DNA of 64,000 bases from contig NZ_FNET01000001.1 in NCBI RefSeq assembly GCF_900100275.1, positions 496,001 to 560,000 on the forward strand. The letters are read 5' to 3'. A model generated the notes under the pieces. The model was not told where the DNA came from. It worked only from the letters and a program-made list of their open reading frames with translations, and did no database searches. Source of the DNA: Lentzea albidocapillata subsp. violacea. Its GTDB lineage: Bacteria > Actinomycetota > Actinomycetes > Mycobacteriales > Pseudonocardiaceae. The translations under genes and the position numbers were made by a program. Below, piece by piece: positions 49,515 to 59,181 of the stretch; within the stretch, counting starts at the first letter, position 1; each line of letters starts with the position of its first letter.

Positions 49515-52214
49515 GTGGAGGAAGCCCCGATCTTCGGCCGCGACCGCGAACTGGCTTCGCTGCGGGCAGGCCTCGTCGCGGCGGCGGGTGGTGCGGGCCG
49601 TCTCGTGCTGGTCGGCGGCGAAGCGGGCATCGGCAAGACCCGGCTGGCCACGGCCGTCGCCGCGATGGCCGGCTCGTACGGCATCCCGGTCGCACGCGGG
49701 CACGCCGTCGACGACCCCGGCATGCCTCCGTTGTGGCCTTGGCGGCGCCTGGCCCGTTCGCTGCCCGCGCTGCACCGCGTGCTCTCCGACGTGCACTCCG
49801 GCACGGACGACTCGGCCCGCTTCGCCCTGTTCGCGGACGCGGCGGACGCCCTGGTCGCCGAGGCCGAACCGGGCGGTCTGCTGATCGTGCTGGAAGACCT
49901 GCACTGGGCCGACCGCACGTCGTTGCGCCTGCTGGCCCACCTTGCGACCGAACTGCCCGACTCCCGGATCCTGGTCGTCGCGACCCACCGCGAGGCCGAG
50001 TTGTCCGAGCTGATGCGCGCCCCGGCCACCCGCGCGGTACAACTCCGCGGTCTGAGCCATGGCGACGTCACCGGGTGGGTGCGTTCGGCGACGGCCGCGG
50101 CGGACCCCGAGTCGGTGGCGGCGCGGCTCGTGGACGGCACCGGCGGCAACCCGCTGTACGTGCGCATGCTGCTCGACAGCGGTGAGGTCGCGGGACACCT
50201 GGAACTGCACCGGCTGGTGTTGTCGAGGCTGGACCGGCTGAGTCCGCGCGCCCGTGACGTGCTTGGCGTGGCCAGCGTCCTGGGGGAGCGGATCGACCCC
50301 GCGCTGCTCGCGGCCGTCACCGGGGAGGATCCCGCCGTGCCGCTCGACGACGCCGTCGCCACCAGGGTCCTGCAGGCCGACGAGGGGTCGCTGGCCTTCA
50401 CGCACGCTCTCGTGCGGGACGCCGTGTACGAGGACCTGGCTCCTTCCGTGCGCGCGGAGCTGCATCGGCGTTGTGCGGTGGTACTCGCCGCCAGTGGTGG
50501 TGCGCCGGGACGGATCGCGACGCAGTGGCGCCGGGCGAGTGGGGCGGACGCTGCCGCGGAGTGCACGCGGTGGGCGACGGAGGCGGCGAGGGCGGCCACC
50601 GCGGAACTCGCCTACGACGAGGCGGCGGGGTTCGCGGCGCTCGCACTGGCAACGGCGGAGGAGAAGACGGCGGAGCTCACCCTCGGCCTCGCCCGCGCCG
50701 AGTTCCTCGCGGGAGACACGCAGGCCAGCCTCGCCCACTGCCGCACCGCCGCTCGCCTGGCTCAGGAGGCGGGCGCCCCCGGCCTGATCGCGGAAGCCGC
50801 CCTCGTGATCACCGGTCTGGGCGACCGCTCGCTGCTGGCCGCCGTGGACCAGCTCTGCACGACCGCGCTGCGGCACCTCCCGGAAGAGGCCACCGCGACC
50901 AGGGCCCGGCTGCTGGCCCGCCGGGCGATGGCGGCCACCATGACCGGTGCGGCGCAACGGGCGCGCGAGTTGTCCGCGGCGGCGCTGGAACTCGCCGTGC
51001 GCAGCGGTGATCCGGACGCCGAACTGGACGGCATCCACGCGCGGCACCTCACCTTGTGCGCGCCGCAGTTCAGGGACGAACGGGTCGAGCTCGCGAACCG
51101 GGCCGTCGCGCTGGCGGAGACGGCGCGGCAGCCGCACGCCGAGCTGTGGGGCCATGTCTGGCTCGTCGACGCGGCGATCCAGGTGGGGGACCTGGCCGAG
51201 GTGGACCGGCAGCTGGACCTGATCGAGCAGTTCGCGGCGGCGCGGCAGCACGGGGTCGCGTGGTGGCACCTGCATCGGCTGCGGGCCACGCGGGCGGCGC
51301 TGGTCGGTCAGTTGCAGAAGGCGCGGGAGTGCAACGAGACGGCCCGTGCCGTGGCCGAGCGGATGGGAGTCTCGGCGGCCAAGGGCATGTACCACGCGTT
51401 CCGCAACGAGATGGCGCAGTTGGTCGGCGGCATCGACGAGGCGACGGCGCGGGAGGCGTTCGACATGATCGAGCTGGTCGGGGACATCCCGCTGGCCCGT
51501 GTCTACGTGCCGTTCCTGCACGCGCTGCTCGGGCAGACCGAGCAGGCTCGGGCGACGTTCGAGGAGTTCCGGGCCATGCCGGCCACGCTGGAGGCCGGGC
51601 CGACGTGGGCTCCGCTGGTCTGGCAGATCGGCGTGGTCGCCTGCATGCTGGACGACGCCGAAACGGCGGCGAGCGTCTACTCGGTACTGTCCACATTGGA
51701 CCCGTGCTTCGCCGCGGACGGATCCGGCGCGGTGTTCTCCACCGCCGCCACACCGCGGTTGCTCGGCGACCTCGCCATGACCTGCGGATGGACGGAGGTC
51801 GCGGCCGGCCACTACCGGCTGGCCCTGGAGATGAACGCCCGCATCGGCGCCCGGCCGTTCGCCGCGCTGAGCAGGCTCGGCCTCGCCAGGGCCCTGACCG
51901 ACCTGCCGGCGGCCAGGACGCTCGCGGCCGAGGCGGCGGCCGAGTTCCGCGCGCTGGACATGCCGATCCGGCTGGCCGAGGCCGATCGGCTCCTCACCCG
52001 GATCGGCGCCGCGGAACAGGCACAGAACCCGTTGTCACCACGGGAATCCGAGGTCGTGGACCTGGTCGCGCAGGCCCTGACCAACCGGCAGATCGCGACC
52101 CGCCTGCACCTGAGCGAACGCACCGTCGAGACCCACGTGCGCAGCGTGCTGGCCAAACTCGGGCTGCGCACCAGGACCGAGATCGCCGCGTGGGAACTCA
52201 CGCGCCGGGCGTGA
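49515..52214 (+). CDS. Second large LuxR-family regulator with AAA ATPase domain
   Basis: GTG 49515 gives 899 residues: Walker A GGEAGIGKT at 34-42, Walker B LLIVLEDLHWAD at 122-133, a long TPR-rich middle, and a C-terminal LuxR HTH ('LSPRESEVVDLVAQALTNRQIATRLHLSERTVETH'). GATACT at 49504-49509 lies the right distance from the G of GTG for a leaderless transcript. It is about as long as the LAL regulator at 7934 but clearly a different paralog. It is divergent from yceI/YCII and convergent with a response-regulator gene whose 3' end it overlaps by 17 nt. Confidence 0.88.
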   Translation: MEEAPIFGRDRELASLRAGLVAAAGGAGRLVLVGGEAGIGKTRLATAVAAMAGSYGIPVARGHAVDDPGMPPLWPWRRLARSLPALHRVLSDVHSGTDDSARFALFADAADALVAEAEPGGLLIVLEDLHWADRTSLRLLAHLATELPDSRILVVATHREAELSELMRAPATRAVQLRGLSHGDVTGWVRSATAAADPESVAARLVDGTGGNPLYVRMLLDSGEVAGHLELHRLVLSRLDRLSPRARDVLGVASVLGERIDPALLAAVTGEDPAVPLDDAVATRVLQADEGSLAFTHALVRDAVYEDLAPSVRAELHRRCAVVLAASGGAPGRIATQWRRASGADAAAECTRWATEAARAATAELAYDEAAGFAALALATAEEKTAELTLGLARAEFLAGDTQASLAHCRTAARLAQEAGAPGLIAEAALVITGLGDRSLLAAVDQLCTTALRHLPEEATATRARLLARRAMAATMTGAAQRARELSAAALELAVRSGDPDAELDGIHARHLTLCAPQFRDERVELANRAVALAETARQPHAELWGHVWLVDAAIQVGDLAEVDRQLDLIEQFAAARQHGVAWWHLHRLRATRAALVGQLQKARECNETARAVAERMGVSAAKGMYHAFRNEMAQLVGGIDEATAREAFDMIELVGDIPLARVYVPFLHALLGQTEQARATFEEFRAMPATLEAGPTWAPLVWQIGVVACMLDDAETAASVYSVLSTLDPCFAADGSGAVFSTAATPRLLGDLAMTCGWTEVAAGHYRLALEMNARIGARPFAALSRLGLARALTDLPAARTLAAEAAAEFRALDMPIRLAEADRLLTRIGAAEQAQNPLSPRESEVVDLVAQALTNRQIATRLHLSERTVETHVRSVLAKLGLRTRTEIAAWELTRRA

Positions 52215-52854
52215 CCAGGCCCGTCTCGTAGGCGAGGACGACGGCCTGCGCGCGGTCGCGCAACTCCAGCTTCGCGAAGATGCGGGCCACGTGCGTCTTG
52301 ACCGTCGCCTCGCTCAGCGTGAGATGACCGGCGATCTCCGAGTTCGACCGCCCGCTGCCGACGAGCGTGAGCACCTCGCGTTCCCGTGGCGTCAACGCGG
52401 TCAGATCCCGATGCACGGCGGGAACGGAGACGCCGGAGGCGAACCGTTCCACCAGCCGGCGCGTGATCGACGGCGCGAGCAGGGCGTCACCGGTCTCGAT
52501 CAGCCGCACGGCCGCGACGAGGTGCTCCGGCGTGACGTCCTTGAGCAGAAACCCGCTCGCACCGGCCGCGAGCGCCTCGTACACGTACCGGTCGAGGTCG
52601 AACGTCGTCAGCATCAGCACCCGGCAGTCCCCCGGCTCCCGCATGATCCGCCGGCACGCCTCCAGGCCGTCCATCCCCGGCATGCGGATGTCCATCAGCA
52701 CGACGTCCGGCCGCAGGTCACGCACCGCCGTCACCGCCTCGGCGCCGTCCGCCGCCTCACCGACGACCTCGACACCCCCGGAGTGCAGAATCATCCGGAA
52801 CCCGATGCGCACGAACGCCTGGTCGTCCGCGATCACCACCCGTGGCCCGCTCAC
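52198..52854 (-). CDS. NarL/LuxR-family response regulator
   Basis: GTG 52854 overlaps the kinase stop (GTGA). The 218-residue protein has receiver Asp55 ('DVVLMDIRMPGMDG'), switch residues ('LTTFD', 'GFLLKD'), and a LuxR HTH ('LTPREREVLTLVGSGRSNSEI...SEATVKTHVARIF'). It forms a pair with the kinase upstream and is divergent from an ABC exporter operon at 53774, its most likely target. Its 3' end overlaps the 3' end of the LuxR-AAA gene on the other strand. Confidence 0.94.
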   Translation of the reverse strand: MSGPRVVIADDQAFVRIGFRMILHSGGVEVVGEAADGAEAVTAVRDLRPDVVLMDIRMPGMDGLEACRRIMREPGDCRVLMLTTFDLDRYVYEALAAGASGFLLKDVTPEHLVAAVRLIETGDALLAPSITRRLVERFASGVSVPAVHRDLTALTPREREVLTLVGSGRSNSEIAGHLTLSEATVKTHVARIFAKLELRDRAQAVVLAYETGLVTPGA

Positions 52855-53636
52855 GGCCGCTCGACCGGGATCTTGGCCCGGACGCGGAACCCGCCGCCGA
52901 GCCGCCTGCGCGCGTCCAGGTCGCCACCCAGCGCCGCCACCCGCTCGCGCAACCCCAGCAAGCCCCGCCCCTGTCCGTCCTCGAAGGACACCCGGTCGCC
53001 GGACAACGCGCTGGGCCCGGAGTTCAGCACCTCGACGCGCAGGTGGTGCTCCGCGTACCGCACCGTCACCTCCGCCTGCCGCCCGTCGCCGTGCTTCAAC
53101 GCGTTGGTCAGCGCCTCCTGCACGATCCGGTACGCCGTCAGGTCGACACCGGACGGCAACGGCCGGGGCTCACCGGAGATGCGCACCTCCACCGGCAGGC
53201 CCGCGAAGCACATACGGTCCACGAGCGAGCTCAGCCGGCTCAGGCCTGGTTGCGGCGCCAGCAGATCGTCGCTGTCGGCCGACGGCGCGAGCAGGCCGAG
53301 CATGTGCCGCAGCTCGGTCATCGTGTCGCGGCCCGCGCTCTCCACGGCCAGCAACGCGTCAGTCGCCTGGCCGGACCCGCTCGAAAGCACCCGTCGCGCC
53401 GCCCCTGCCTGTACCACCATCACGCTCACGTTGTGGCTCACGATGTCATGCAGTTCCCGCGCGATCCGGGCACGTTCGGCGTCGACGGCGCCTCGGGCGG
53501 CGGACTCGCGTTCGCGCTCCAGCAACCAGCCTCGTTCCTCCATCGCACGCGTGTACGCGCGCCGGGACGCCGCCAGCCGCACCGCGAAGTACGCGGCGGC
53601 CAGGCAGGCGACGACGGCCACCACCAGCTCCCACAC
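52851..53636 (-). CDS. Two-component sensor histidine kinase, short N-terminus
   Basis: GTG 53636 is the only in-frame start before a stop eight codons upstream. The 261-residue protein has one N-terminal transmembrane helix, a coiled segment, a HisKA_3 box with His63 ('ERARIARELHDIVSHNVSVM') and HATPase_c motifs ('YRIVQEALTNALKHGD', 'GQGRGLLGLRERV'). With a single short helix and no sensor domain it resembles kinases that monitor a neighbouring transporter. The divergent MacB/FtsX-type operon starts 138 nt away. Confidence 0.9.
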   Translation of the reverse strand: MWELVVAVVACLAAAYFAVRLAASRRAYTRAMEERGWLLERERESAARGAVDAERARIARELHDIVSHNVSVMVVQAGAARRVLSSGSGQATDALLAVESAGRDTMTELRHMLGLLAPSADSDDLLAPQPGLSRLSSLVDRMCFAGLPVEVRISGEPRPLPSGVDLTAYRIVQEALTNALKHGDGRQAEVTVRYAEHHLRVEVLNSGPSALSGDRVSFEDGQGRGLLGLRERVAALGGDLDARRRLGGGFRVRAKIPVERP

Positions 53637-53773
53637 CCCGTCACTGTCCCAGAACGGCGATCACCGGCGCATCAAACCCCGGATGCAGGCCCTACACCCA
53701 CAGGATGACGGGCCCGGCGAGTTACCTCCGCAGACTGACGCCTCCGGACGCGTGGCTGAGCAGGATGGCGGCC

Positions 53774-54466
53774 ATGCAGAACGCAGACGCCGTCGTCGAG
53801 CTGACGAACGTGCGCAAGGAGTACAGCGACTCGACCGCGCTGGACGGGGTGTCACTCACCGTCCGTGCCGGGGAGGCCGTCGCGGTGATGGGGCCGTCCG
53901 GCAGCGGCAAGTCGACGCTGCTCAACATGATCGCGGGCCTCGACCGCCCGACGTCGGGCGAGGTCGTGGTGCACGGCACCGATCTGGGGAAGCTGAGCGA
54001 GACCGGGCTGGCCCTGTTCCGCCGCAGGGGCGTCGGCATGATCTTCCAGTTCTTCAACCTGCTGGACGACCTCTCGGCGCTCGACAACGTCGCGCTCGCC
54101 GCCCAGCTCACCGGCACCACGGCCGGTCAGGCCCGCAAACGCGCCCTGGAGCTGTTCGGCGAGCTCGGCATCTCCAGCCGCAGGAACATCTACCCGGCGC
54201 AGCTCAGCGGCGGTGAACGGCAGCGCGTCGCGGTGGCGCGGGCGTTGATGAACCGCCCCGCCCTGCTGCTCGCCGACGAACCGACCGGCGCGCTCGACAG
54301 CAAGTCTGGCGAGCAGGTCATGGACCTGCTGCTCGACCTCAACCAGATCGGCCAGACGCTGCTGCTCGTCACCCACGACGAACGCCTCGCCACCCGTTGC
54401 GCGACACGGTTGATCGAGGTCGCCGACGGCCGGATCGCCCGCGAGAACACTCTGGAGCGGGCATGA
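53774..54466 (+). CDS. ABC transporter ATP-binding protein (MacB/LolD type)
   Basis: ATG 53774 has AGGA at 53762-53765. The 230-residue ATPase shows Walker A GPSGSGKS (40-47), the signature LSGGERQRVAVARA (144-157) and Walker B 'LLLADEPTGALDS'. It belongs to the LolD/MacB/FtsE branch that works with FtsX-type permeases, moving lipoproteins, antibiotics or peptides mechanically. It overlaps the permease start by 4 nt and is divergent from the two-component system. Confidence 0.93.
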   Translation: MQNADAVVELTNVRKEYSDSTALDGVSLTVRAGEAVAVMGPSGSGKSTLLNMIAGLDRPTSGEVVVHGTDLGKLSETGLALFRRRGVGMIFQFFNLLDDLSALDNVALAAQLTGTTAGQARKRALELFGELGISSRRNIYPAQLSGGERQRVAVARALMNRPALLLADEPTGALDSKSGEQVMDLLLDLNQIGQTLLLVTHDERLATRCATRLIEVADGRIARENTLERA

Positions 54467-56763
54467 CCGCGGTCTGGTCGGCTGCCTGGGCGGCAGTCCT
54501 GCGCAGGAAGCTCCAGACGATCGTCATCGGCGTCGTGGTCTGCGCGGCCAGCGCGACGCTCGTGATGGCCCTCGGCCTGTTGGAAGCGGCGGCGGCGCCG
54601 TTCGACCGCGCCTTCGCCGCCCAGCAGGGCGCGCACCTCGCCGCCCAATACGACGCGGACAAGGCGACCGGCTTCGCGAACCCGGCCGCACAGGCCACCG
54701 CCGGGCCGTTCCGGCAGGCCACTGTGGACACTTCGGAGGGCGAGGTCTTCCTGGGCACGCTCACCGTCGTCGGGCGGGCCGACCCCGGTGGCCAGGTCGA
54801 CCGGCTGGCGGTGTCGCAGGGCAGGTGGGCCACCGGTCCCGGCGAGATCGTTCTCAACCGCACACCGGGTGCGGCAGGCCGGATCGGCCTGGGCTTCCGG
54901 GTGGAGCTGCCCGGACGCCCGGCGCTGACCGTCGTCGGCTTCGCCCACTCGGTCACGGGATCCGCCGACGCGTGGGTCGCGCCCGAGCAGGTCGAGGCGC
55001 TGCGACCGGACGCGCTGCAGGTGCTCTACCGGTTCGCCCACGCAGGCACGGCCGCCGAGATGGCCGCGGCGACGGCGGGGCTGCCGCGCGACGGGCTGCT
55101 CGGCACGCTCTCGCACCTCACCGTCAAGGACAAGGCCACCTCCGAACTGGGCGTGTTCATCCCGTTCCTGATGATCTTCGGGATCCTCGGCCTGGCCGTT
55201 GCGGTGCTGATCGTCGCCAACGTCGTGAGCGGCGCCGTCGTCGCGGGACTGCGGCACATTGGCATGTTGAAGGCGATCGGCTTCACCCCGAACCAGGTCA
55301 TGGGCGTGTACCTGGTGATGGTCTCGATCCCGGCGTTCGCGGGCTGCGTGCTCGGCACGGTCGCGGGCAACCTCTTCGCCAAACCGATCGTGCAGGACGC
55401 GGTGGAGGGCTTCGGCGTCGACGACCTGAGCTTCGCGCCGTGGGTGAACCTCGTCGCGGCGCTCGGCATGCCGTTGCTGGTGGCGTCGGCCGCGCTCGTT
55501 CCGGCACTGCGGGCGCGCGGACTTCCGGCGGCACGGGCGATCAGCGCGGGCACCGCCACGCACACCGGGCGGGCGTTGAGGATCCAGCACTGGCTGGGCG
55601 GTACGGGGTTGCCGCGGTCGGTCAGCCTCGGCCTCGGGATGCCGTTCGCCCGCACCGGCCGCAGTGCGCTGACGCTGGCCTCGGTCGTGCTCGGCGTCAT
55701 GACGGTGACCCTCGCGGCCGGCGTGACGATGTCGATGACGGCCTACAACGACGCCGTCCGGCCCCACTTCACCGATCGCGTCGAGTTGATGGCCGGACCA
55801 CCGCCGGGGGCACCCGCCGTCCGTCCGGAGGGGGTGGAGGCGCCGGCCGCGACACTGAGCGATGCCGAGGACGAGGCGATGCTGCGCTCCTTGCCCGGCA
55901 CGACAGCGGTTCTCGCCGGTACGCAACTCGACGCCGAGGTCGCGGGCGGCACCCAGAAGGCCACGATCCGGTTCTACCGCGGTGACACCGCCGCACTCGG
56001 TCCGCGGGTGCTGACCGGGCACTGGCCGGACGGGCCGGGACAGGTCGTGGTGCCGTCGAGGTTCCTGAACCAGCGCGGGCTCGCCGTCGGCGACACGATC
56101 ACCGTGCAGGCGCTGGGAAACCGGACGCAGGTGAAGATCGTCGGTGTCGTGCTGACGAACAACGCCGACGAGATCTTCGCCGACTGGTCCACTGTGGACG
56201 TGCTCGGACCTGGCACGCGTGCCGCCACGTACCTGGTGCGGATGGCCACCGGCACCGACCGCGACGCCTACACCGCCGCCGTGAAGGCCGCGGATCCGGG
56301 ACTGCAGGTCCTGCCGCCGCGCGACGGCACGTCGTCGACCGCGGTGATCATCATCAGCGCCGCCCTCGTGCTGACGCTGGTGCTGGGCGCGGTCGCCGCT
56401 CTCGGGGTGTTCAACACCGTCGTCCTCAACACCCGCGAACGGCGCCGCGACCTCGGCATGCTCAAGTCGATCGGCATGACCCCGCGTCAGGTCACCGTGC
56501 TGCTGGTGACGTCCATGGGCGCCCTGGGTGTACTCGGCGGACTGATCGGCGTGCCGGTCGGCATCGCCGTGCATCAGCTCGTCGTGCCCTTGATGGCGCA
56601 GGCGGGCCAGGCCGACGCCGTCGACATCCTCATGAACGTCTACCACGCGCCGTTGCTCGCACTCCTGGCTCTCAGCGGCGTCGTCATCGCCGTGCTGGGG
56701 GCGGTCGTGCCGGCCAGGGGAGCGGCGCGCCTCTCGATCGCCACCGTCCTGCACAACGAATAG
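54463..56763 (+). CDS. FtsX-like ABC transporter permease
   Basis: ATG 54463 overlaps the ATPase stop (ATGA). The 766-residue protein has an N-terminal transmembrane helix, a large extracytoplasmic domain, a three-helix FtsX block around residues 225-345, a second soluble domain, and a final three-helix FtsX block ('DLGMLKSIGMTPRQVTVLLV'). This duplicated architecture is typical of MacB/BceB-like permeases for antimicrobial or lipoprotein handling. It is followed by a penicillin-acylase family gene after only 10 nt, so that enzyme may belong to the same transcript. Confidence 0.92.
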   Translation: MTAVWSAAWAAVLRRKLQTIVIGVVVCAASATLVMALGLLEAAAAPFDRAFAAQQGAHLAAQYDADKATGFANPAAQATAGPFRQATVDTSEGEVFLGTLTVVGRADPGGQVDRLAVSQGRWATGPGEIVLNRTPGAAGRIGLGFRVELPGRPALTVVGFAHSVTGSADAWVAPEQVEALRPDALQVLYRFAHAGTAAEMAAATAGLPRDGLLGTLSHLTVKDKATSELGVFIPFLMIFGILGLAVAVLIVANVVSGAVVAGLRHIGMLKAIGFTPNQVMGVYLVMVSIPAFAGCVLGTVAGNLFAKPIVQDAVEGFGVDDLSFAPWVNLVAALGMPLLVASAALVPALRARGLPAARAISAGTATHTGRALRIQHWLGGTGLPRSVSLGLGMPFARTGRSALTLASVVLGVMTVTLAAGVTMSMTAYNDAVRPHFTDRVELMAGPPPGAPAVRPEGVEAPAATLSDAEDEAMLRSLPGTTAVLAGTQLDAEVAGGTQKATIRFYRGDTAALGPRVLTGHWPDGPGQVVVPSRFLNQRGLAVGDTITVQALGNRTQVKIVGVVLTNNADEIFADWSTVDVLGPGTRAATYLVRMATGTDRDAYTAAVKAADPGLQVLPPRDGTSSTAVIIISAALVLTLVLGAVAALGVFNTVVLNTRERRRDLGMLKSIGMTPRQVTVLLVTSMGALGVLGGLIGVPVGIAVHQLVVPLMAQAGQADAVDILMNVYHAPLLALLALSGVVIAVLGAVVPARGAARLSIATVLHNE

Positions 56764-56773
56764 GGGGATCACG

Positions 56774-58954
56774 ATGCGCAGGTTCATCGCTTTATCGCTT
56801 GCGATAGCCGGAGTTCTGATCACTAGCCCGCCCGCCGTCGCCGGTGGGGGCACGGTGATCAGACGGACTTCCTACGGCATTCCGCACGTGCTCGCCGCCG
56901 ACTACCGCGGTGCGGGCCAAGGCCTCGGGTACGCGTTCGCCGAGGACAACGCCTGCGTGATGGCCGAGATCGTCGTGACGCTCGCGGCCGAGCGGTCCCG
57001 CTGGTTCGGGCCGGACGGCCTGGCCAGCGATCTCTACTACCAGCGGCTCAACCAGTCCACAGTGGTCGAACGGCAACTCGCCCGCGGCCCGTCGAAGCAG
57101 GCACGCGATCTCGTGCGCGGTTACGTGGCCGGGTTCAACCGCTACCTCACCGACAACGGCCTGCCCGCCGCCTGCGCCACGTACGCGCGGCCGATCACCG
57201 AGATCGACGTCTGGCGGCGCGTCCACCAGGTGGCCGGGCTCACCGGCGGCGAAGGGTTCCAGGAGCAGCTCGTGTCGGCGCAGCCGCCGGGATCGGCGGT
57301 CACCGCGCCCGCCCGCGTCGCGACGGAACGCCCCGGCAGCAACGGCATCGCCCTCGGCCGTGACGCGACGGTGCCGGGCACCGGCATGGTGCTCGGCAAC
57401 CCGCACTTCGACTGGGACGACACCTGGCGCTTCTACCAGCACCACCTCACGATCCCCGGCGAGCTCAACGTCAGCGGCGCCGGCCTGTATGGCGTACCGG
57501 TCGTCAACATCGGCCACAACGACAGGCTCGGCTGGACCCACACCGCGTCCGAGGCGCAGACGGTGACGCTCTCGAAGCTCACGCTCGTCCCCGGTGACCC
57601 GACCAGCTACGTCGTGGACGGCAAGGCGCACCGCATGATCGCCGAACAGGTCACCGCCGGCGGCATCACGAGAACCCTCTACCGCACTCCGGACGGCCCG
57701 GTGGTCGAGGACGACCGCGCGTTGCAATGGACGGACACCAGCGCGTTCGTCCTGCGCGACGCCAACCACGGCAACCTTCAGGTCGTCGACCAGTGGCTCG
57801 CCATCGCCCGCGCCCGCAGCGTTTCCGGCCTGCACAAGGCACTCGTCCGCCACCAGGCCCTGCCGTGGGTCAACACGATCGCCTCGGACGCCACCGGCAC
57901 CGCCTACTACGGTGACGTCCAGGTGGTCCCGCACGTCACCGATGAGCAGCGAACCCGTTGCGGTGTCAGCGCACCGATCGGCCTGGTGGTCCTCGACGGC
58001 AGCCGGTCGGACTGCGGCTGGGGCACCGATCCCGACGCCGTGACACCGGGCAGGTTCGGCCCGGGCCGGTTGCCGCACCTCATCCGGCGCGACCACGTGA
58101 GCAACATGAACGACAGCCCGTGGCTCGCCAACCCGGCCGCACCGCTGACCGGCTACCCGTCGATCGTCGGCGACGTGGGCACCGAACGCTCCGCGCGCAC
58201 CCGCATGGGCCTGGACATGATCGGCAGCAACGACTTCACACTGTCCACTCTGGAATCCGCGATGTTCGGCAACCGCAACCTCACCGCCGAACAGGGACGA
58301 GCCGCCGTCGTGGAGATGTGCCAGGCGAATCCGGCCCTGCCCGCGAACGACGGTCAGCTCGTGGACGTCCGCGCGGCCTGCGCGGCCCTGGCGGCTTGGC
58401 CGGGAACCGGTGACACCGGCGAACGGAGCGGCGGCGCGTACTTCTGGCGTTCGTTCCTGGCGCTGACCGGACGCCCCGGCACCCAGCTGTGGCAGGTGCC
58501 GTTCGACCCGGCCGACGCTGTCCACACGCCGCGTGGCATCAACGCGGACGACCCCGGCGTCCAGCGGGCGTTCGCCGAGGCGGTGCGGATGTTCGCGTCC
58601 GCCGGAGTCGCGGTGGACGTGCCACTCGACGCCGTGCAGCAGTACGAGGGCATCCCGATCCACGGGTGCCGCGGCCCGGAAGGCTGCTTCAACGTCATCT
58701 CGGTGCCCGGCCCGCCCCGGCCGGGCATGGCTCCCGGGATCCCGCACGGCTCCAGCTTCGTGATGGCGGTGGAGCTGACGAGGAACGGCCCGCGGATGAG
58801 TTCGATGCTGGTCTACGGCCAGTCCGCGGACCCGGCCTCGCCGCACCACACCGACCAGGCGCGGCTGTACGCGCGGAAGCAGTGGGTCAAGGGGGAGTTC
58901 ACCGAACGGGAGATCGCCGCCAACCCCGACCTCAGCGTTCGCCGTCTCCGCTGA
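56774..58954 (+). CDS. Secreted penicillin-acylase family (S45) amidohydrolase
   Basis: ATG 56774 follows AGGGGGATC. The 726-residue precursor has a signal peptide (to about AVA-G) and the Ntn-hydrolase signature 'RPGSNGIALG', where Ser189 would become the N-terminal nucleophile after autocatalytic cleavage. The small alpha and large beta chains would be about 165 and 538 residues. Conserved 'LGNPHFDW', 'HTASEAQTVTLSKL' and 'DVGTERSARTRMG' fit acyl-homoserine-lactone or aculeacin-type acylases as well as beta-lactam acylases. It starts 10 nt after the ABC permease, so the operon may couple export or self-protection with deacylation of a lipopeptide or signal (inference). Confidence 0.88.
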   Translation: MRRFIALSLAIAGVLITSPPAVAGGGTVIRRTSYGIPHVLAADYRGAGQGLGYAFAEDNACVMAEIVVTLAAERSRWFGPDGLASDLYYQRLNQSTVVERQLARGPSKQARDLVRGYVAGFNRYLTDNGLPAACATYARPITEIDVWRRVHQVAGLTGGEGFQEQLVSAQPPGSAVTAPARVATERPGSNGIALGRDATVPGTGMVLGNPHFDWDDTWRFYQHHLTIPGELNVSGAGLYGVPVVNIGHNDRLGWTHTASEAQTVTLSKLTLVPGDPTSYVVDGKAHRMIAEQVTAGGITRTLYRTPDGPVVEDDRALQWTDTSAFVLRDANHGNLQVVDQWLAIARARSVSGLHKALVRHQALPWVNTIASDATGTAYYGDVQVVPHVTDEQRTRCGVSAPIGLVVLDGSRSDCGWGTDPDAVTPGRFGPGRLPHLIRRDHVSNMNDSPWLANPAAPLTGYPSIVGDVGTERSARTRMGLDMIGSNDFTLSTLESAMFGNRNLTAEQGRAAVVEMCQANPALPANDGQLVDVRAACAALAAWPGTGDTGERSGGAYFWRSFLALTGRPGTQLWQVPFDPADAVHTPRGINADDPGVQRAFAEAVRMFASAGVAVDVPLDAVQQYEGIPIHGCRGPEGCFNVISVPGPPRPGMAPGIPHGSSFVMAVELTRNGPRMSSMLVYGQSADPASPHHTDQARLYARKQWVKGEFTEREIAANPDLSVRRLR

Positions 58955-58968
58955 ACTCGCCGTGCCGT

Positions 58969-58999
58969 CCGGCGCCGCCCGCGAACCGGGCGGCGCCGG
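58969..58999 (+). terminator. Terminator after the acylase gene
   Basis: A perfect 13-bp stem CCGGCGCCGCCCG / CGGGCGGCGCCGG with a 5-nt loop lies 14 nt after the acylase stop. Confidence 0.75.
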
Positions 59000-59135
59000 C
59001 CTCACGGCCGAGTGGTGGCAGTTCGGCCCAACGACCAGGGCACGCCTCGTGACGTCCCGGAAACTTGTCCGGTTTGACATGCCCGATACCTCCGTTCGGC
59101 CGTAGCCCGGCCGCGGAGCCGTATGCGTGGATGTA

Positions 59136-59160
59136 TGGGAGCGCTCTTACAACGTTGTAA
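59136..59160. promoter_or_regulatory. Overlapping LacI-type operators upstream of the GH2 gene
   Basis: TGGGAGCGCTCTTA (59136-59149) holds a perfect GAGCGCTC core and resembles the CebR-type operator TGGGAGCGCTCCCA. It overlaps TTACAACGTTGTAA (59147-59160), a perfect 14-bp palindrome with a central CG as in LacI-family sites. Both lie 22-46 nt upstream of ATG 59182. No LacI gene is in the window. Confidence 0.6.
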
Positions 59161-59181
59161 AACTGAAGGGGATCTTCGCCG

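Noticed and set aside
48579-51812. A minus-strand frame of about 1,077 codons extending YceI far upstream
   Set aside because: Only the first-gene part (48579-49088) matches YceI. The rest is antisense to the LuxR-AAA gene and lacks domains.
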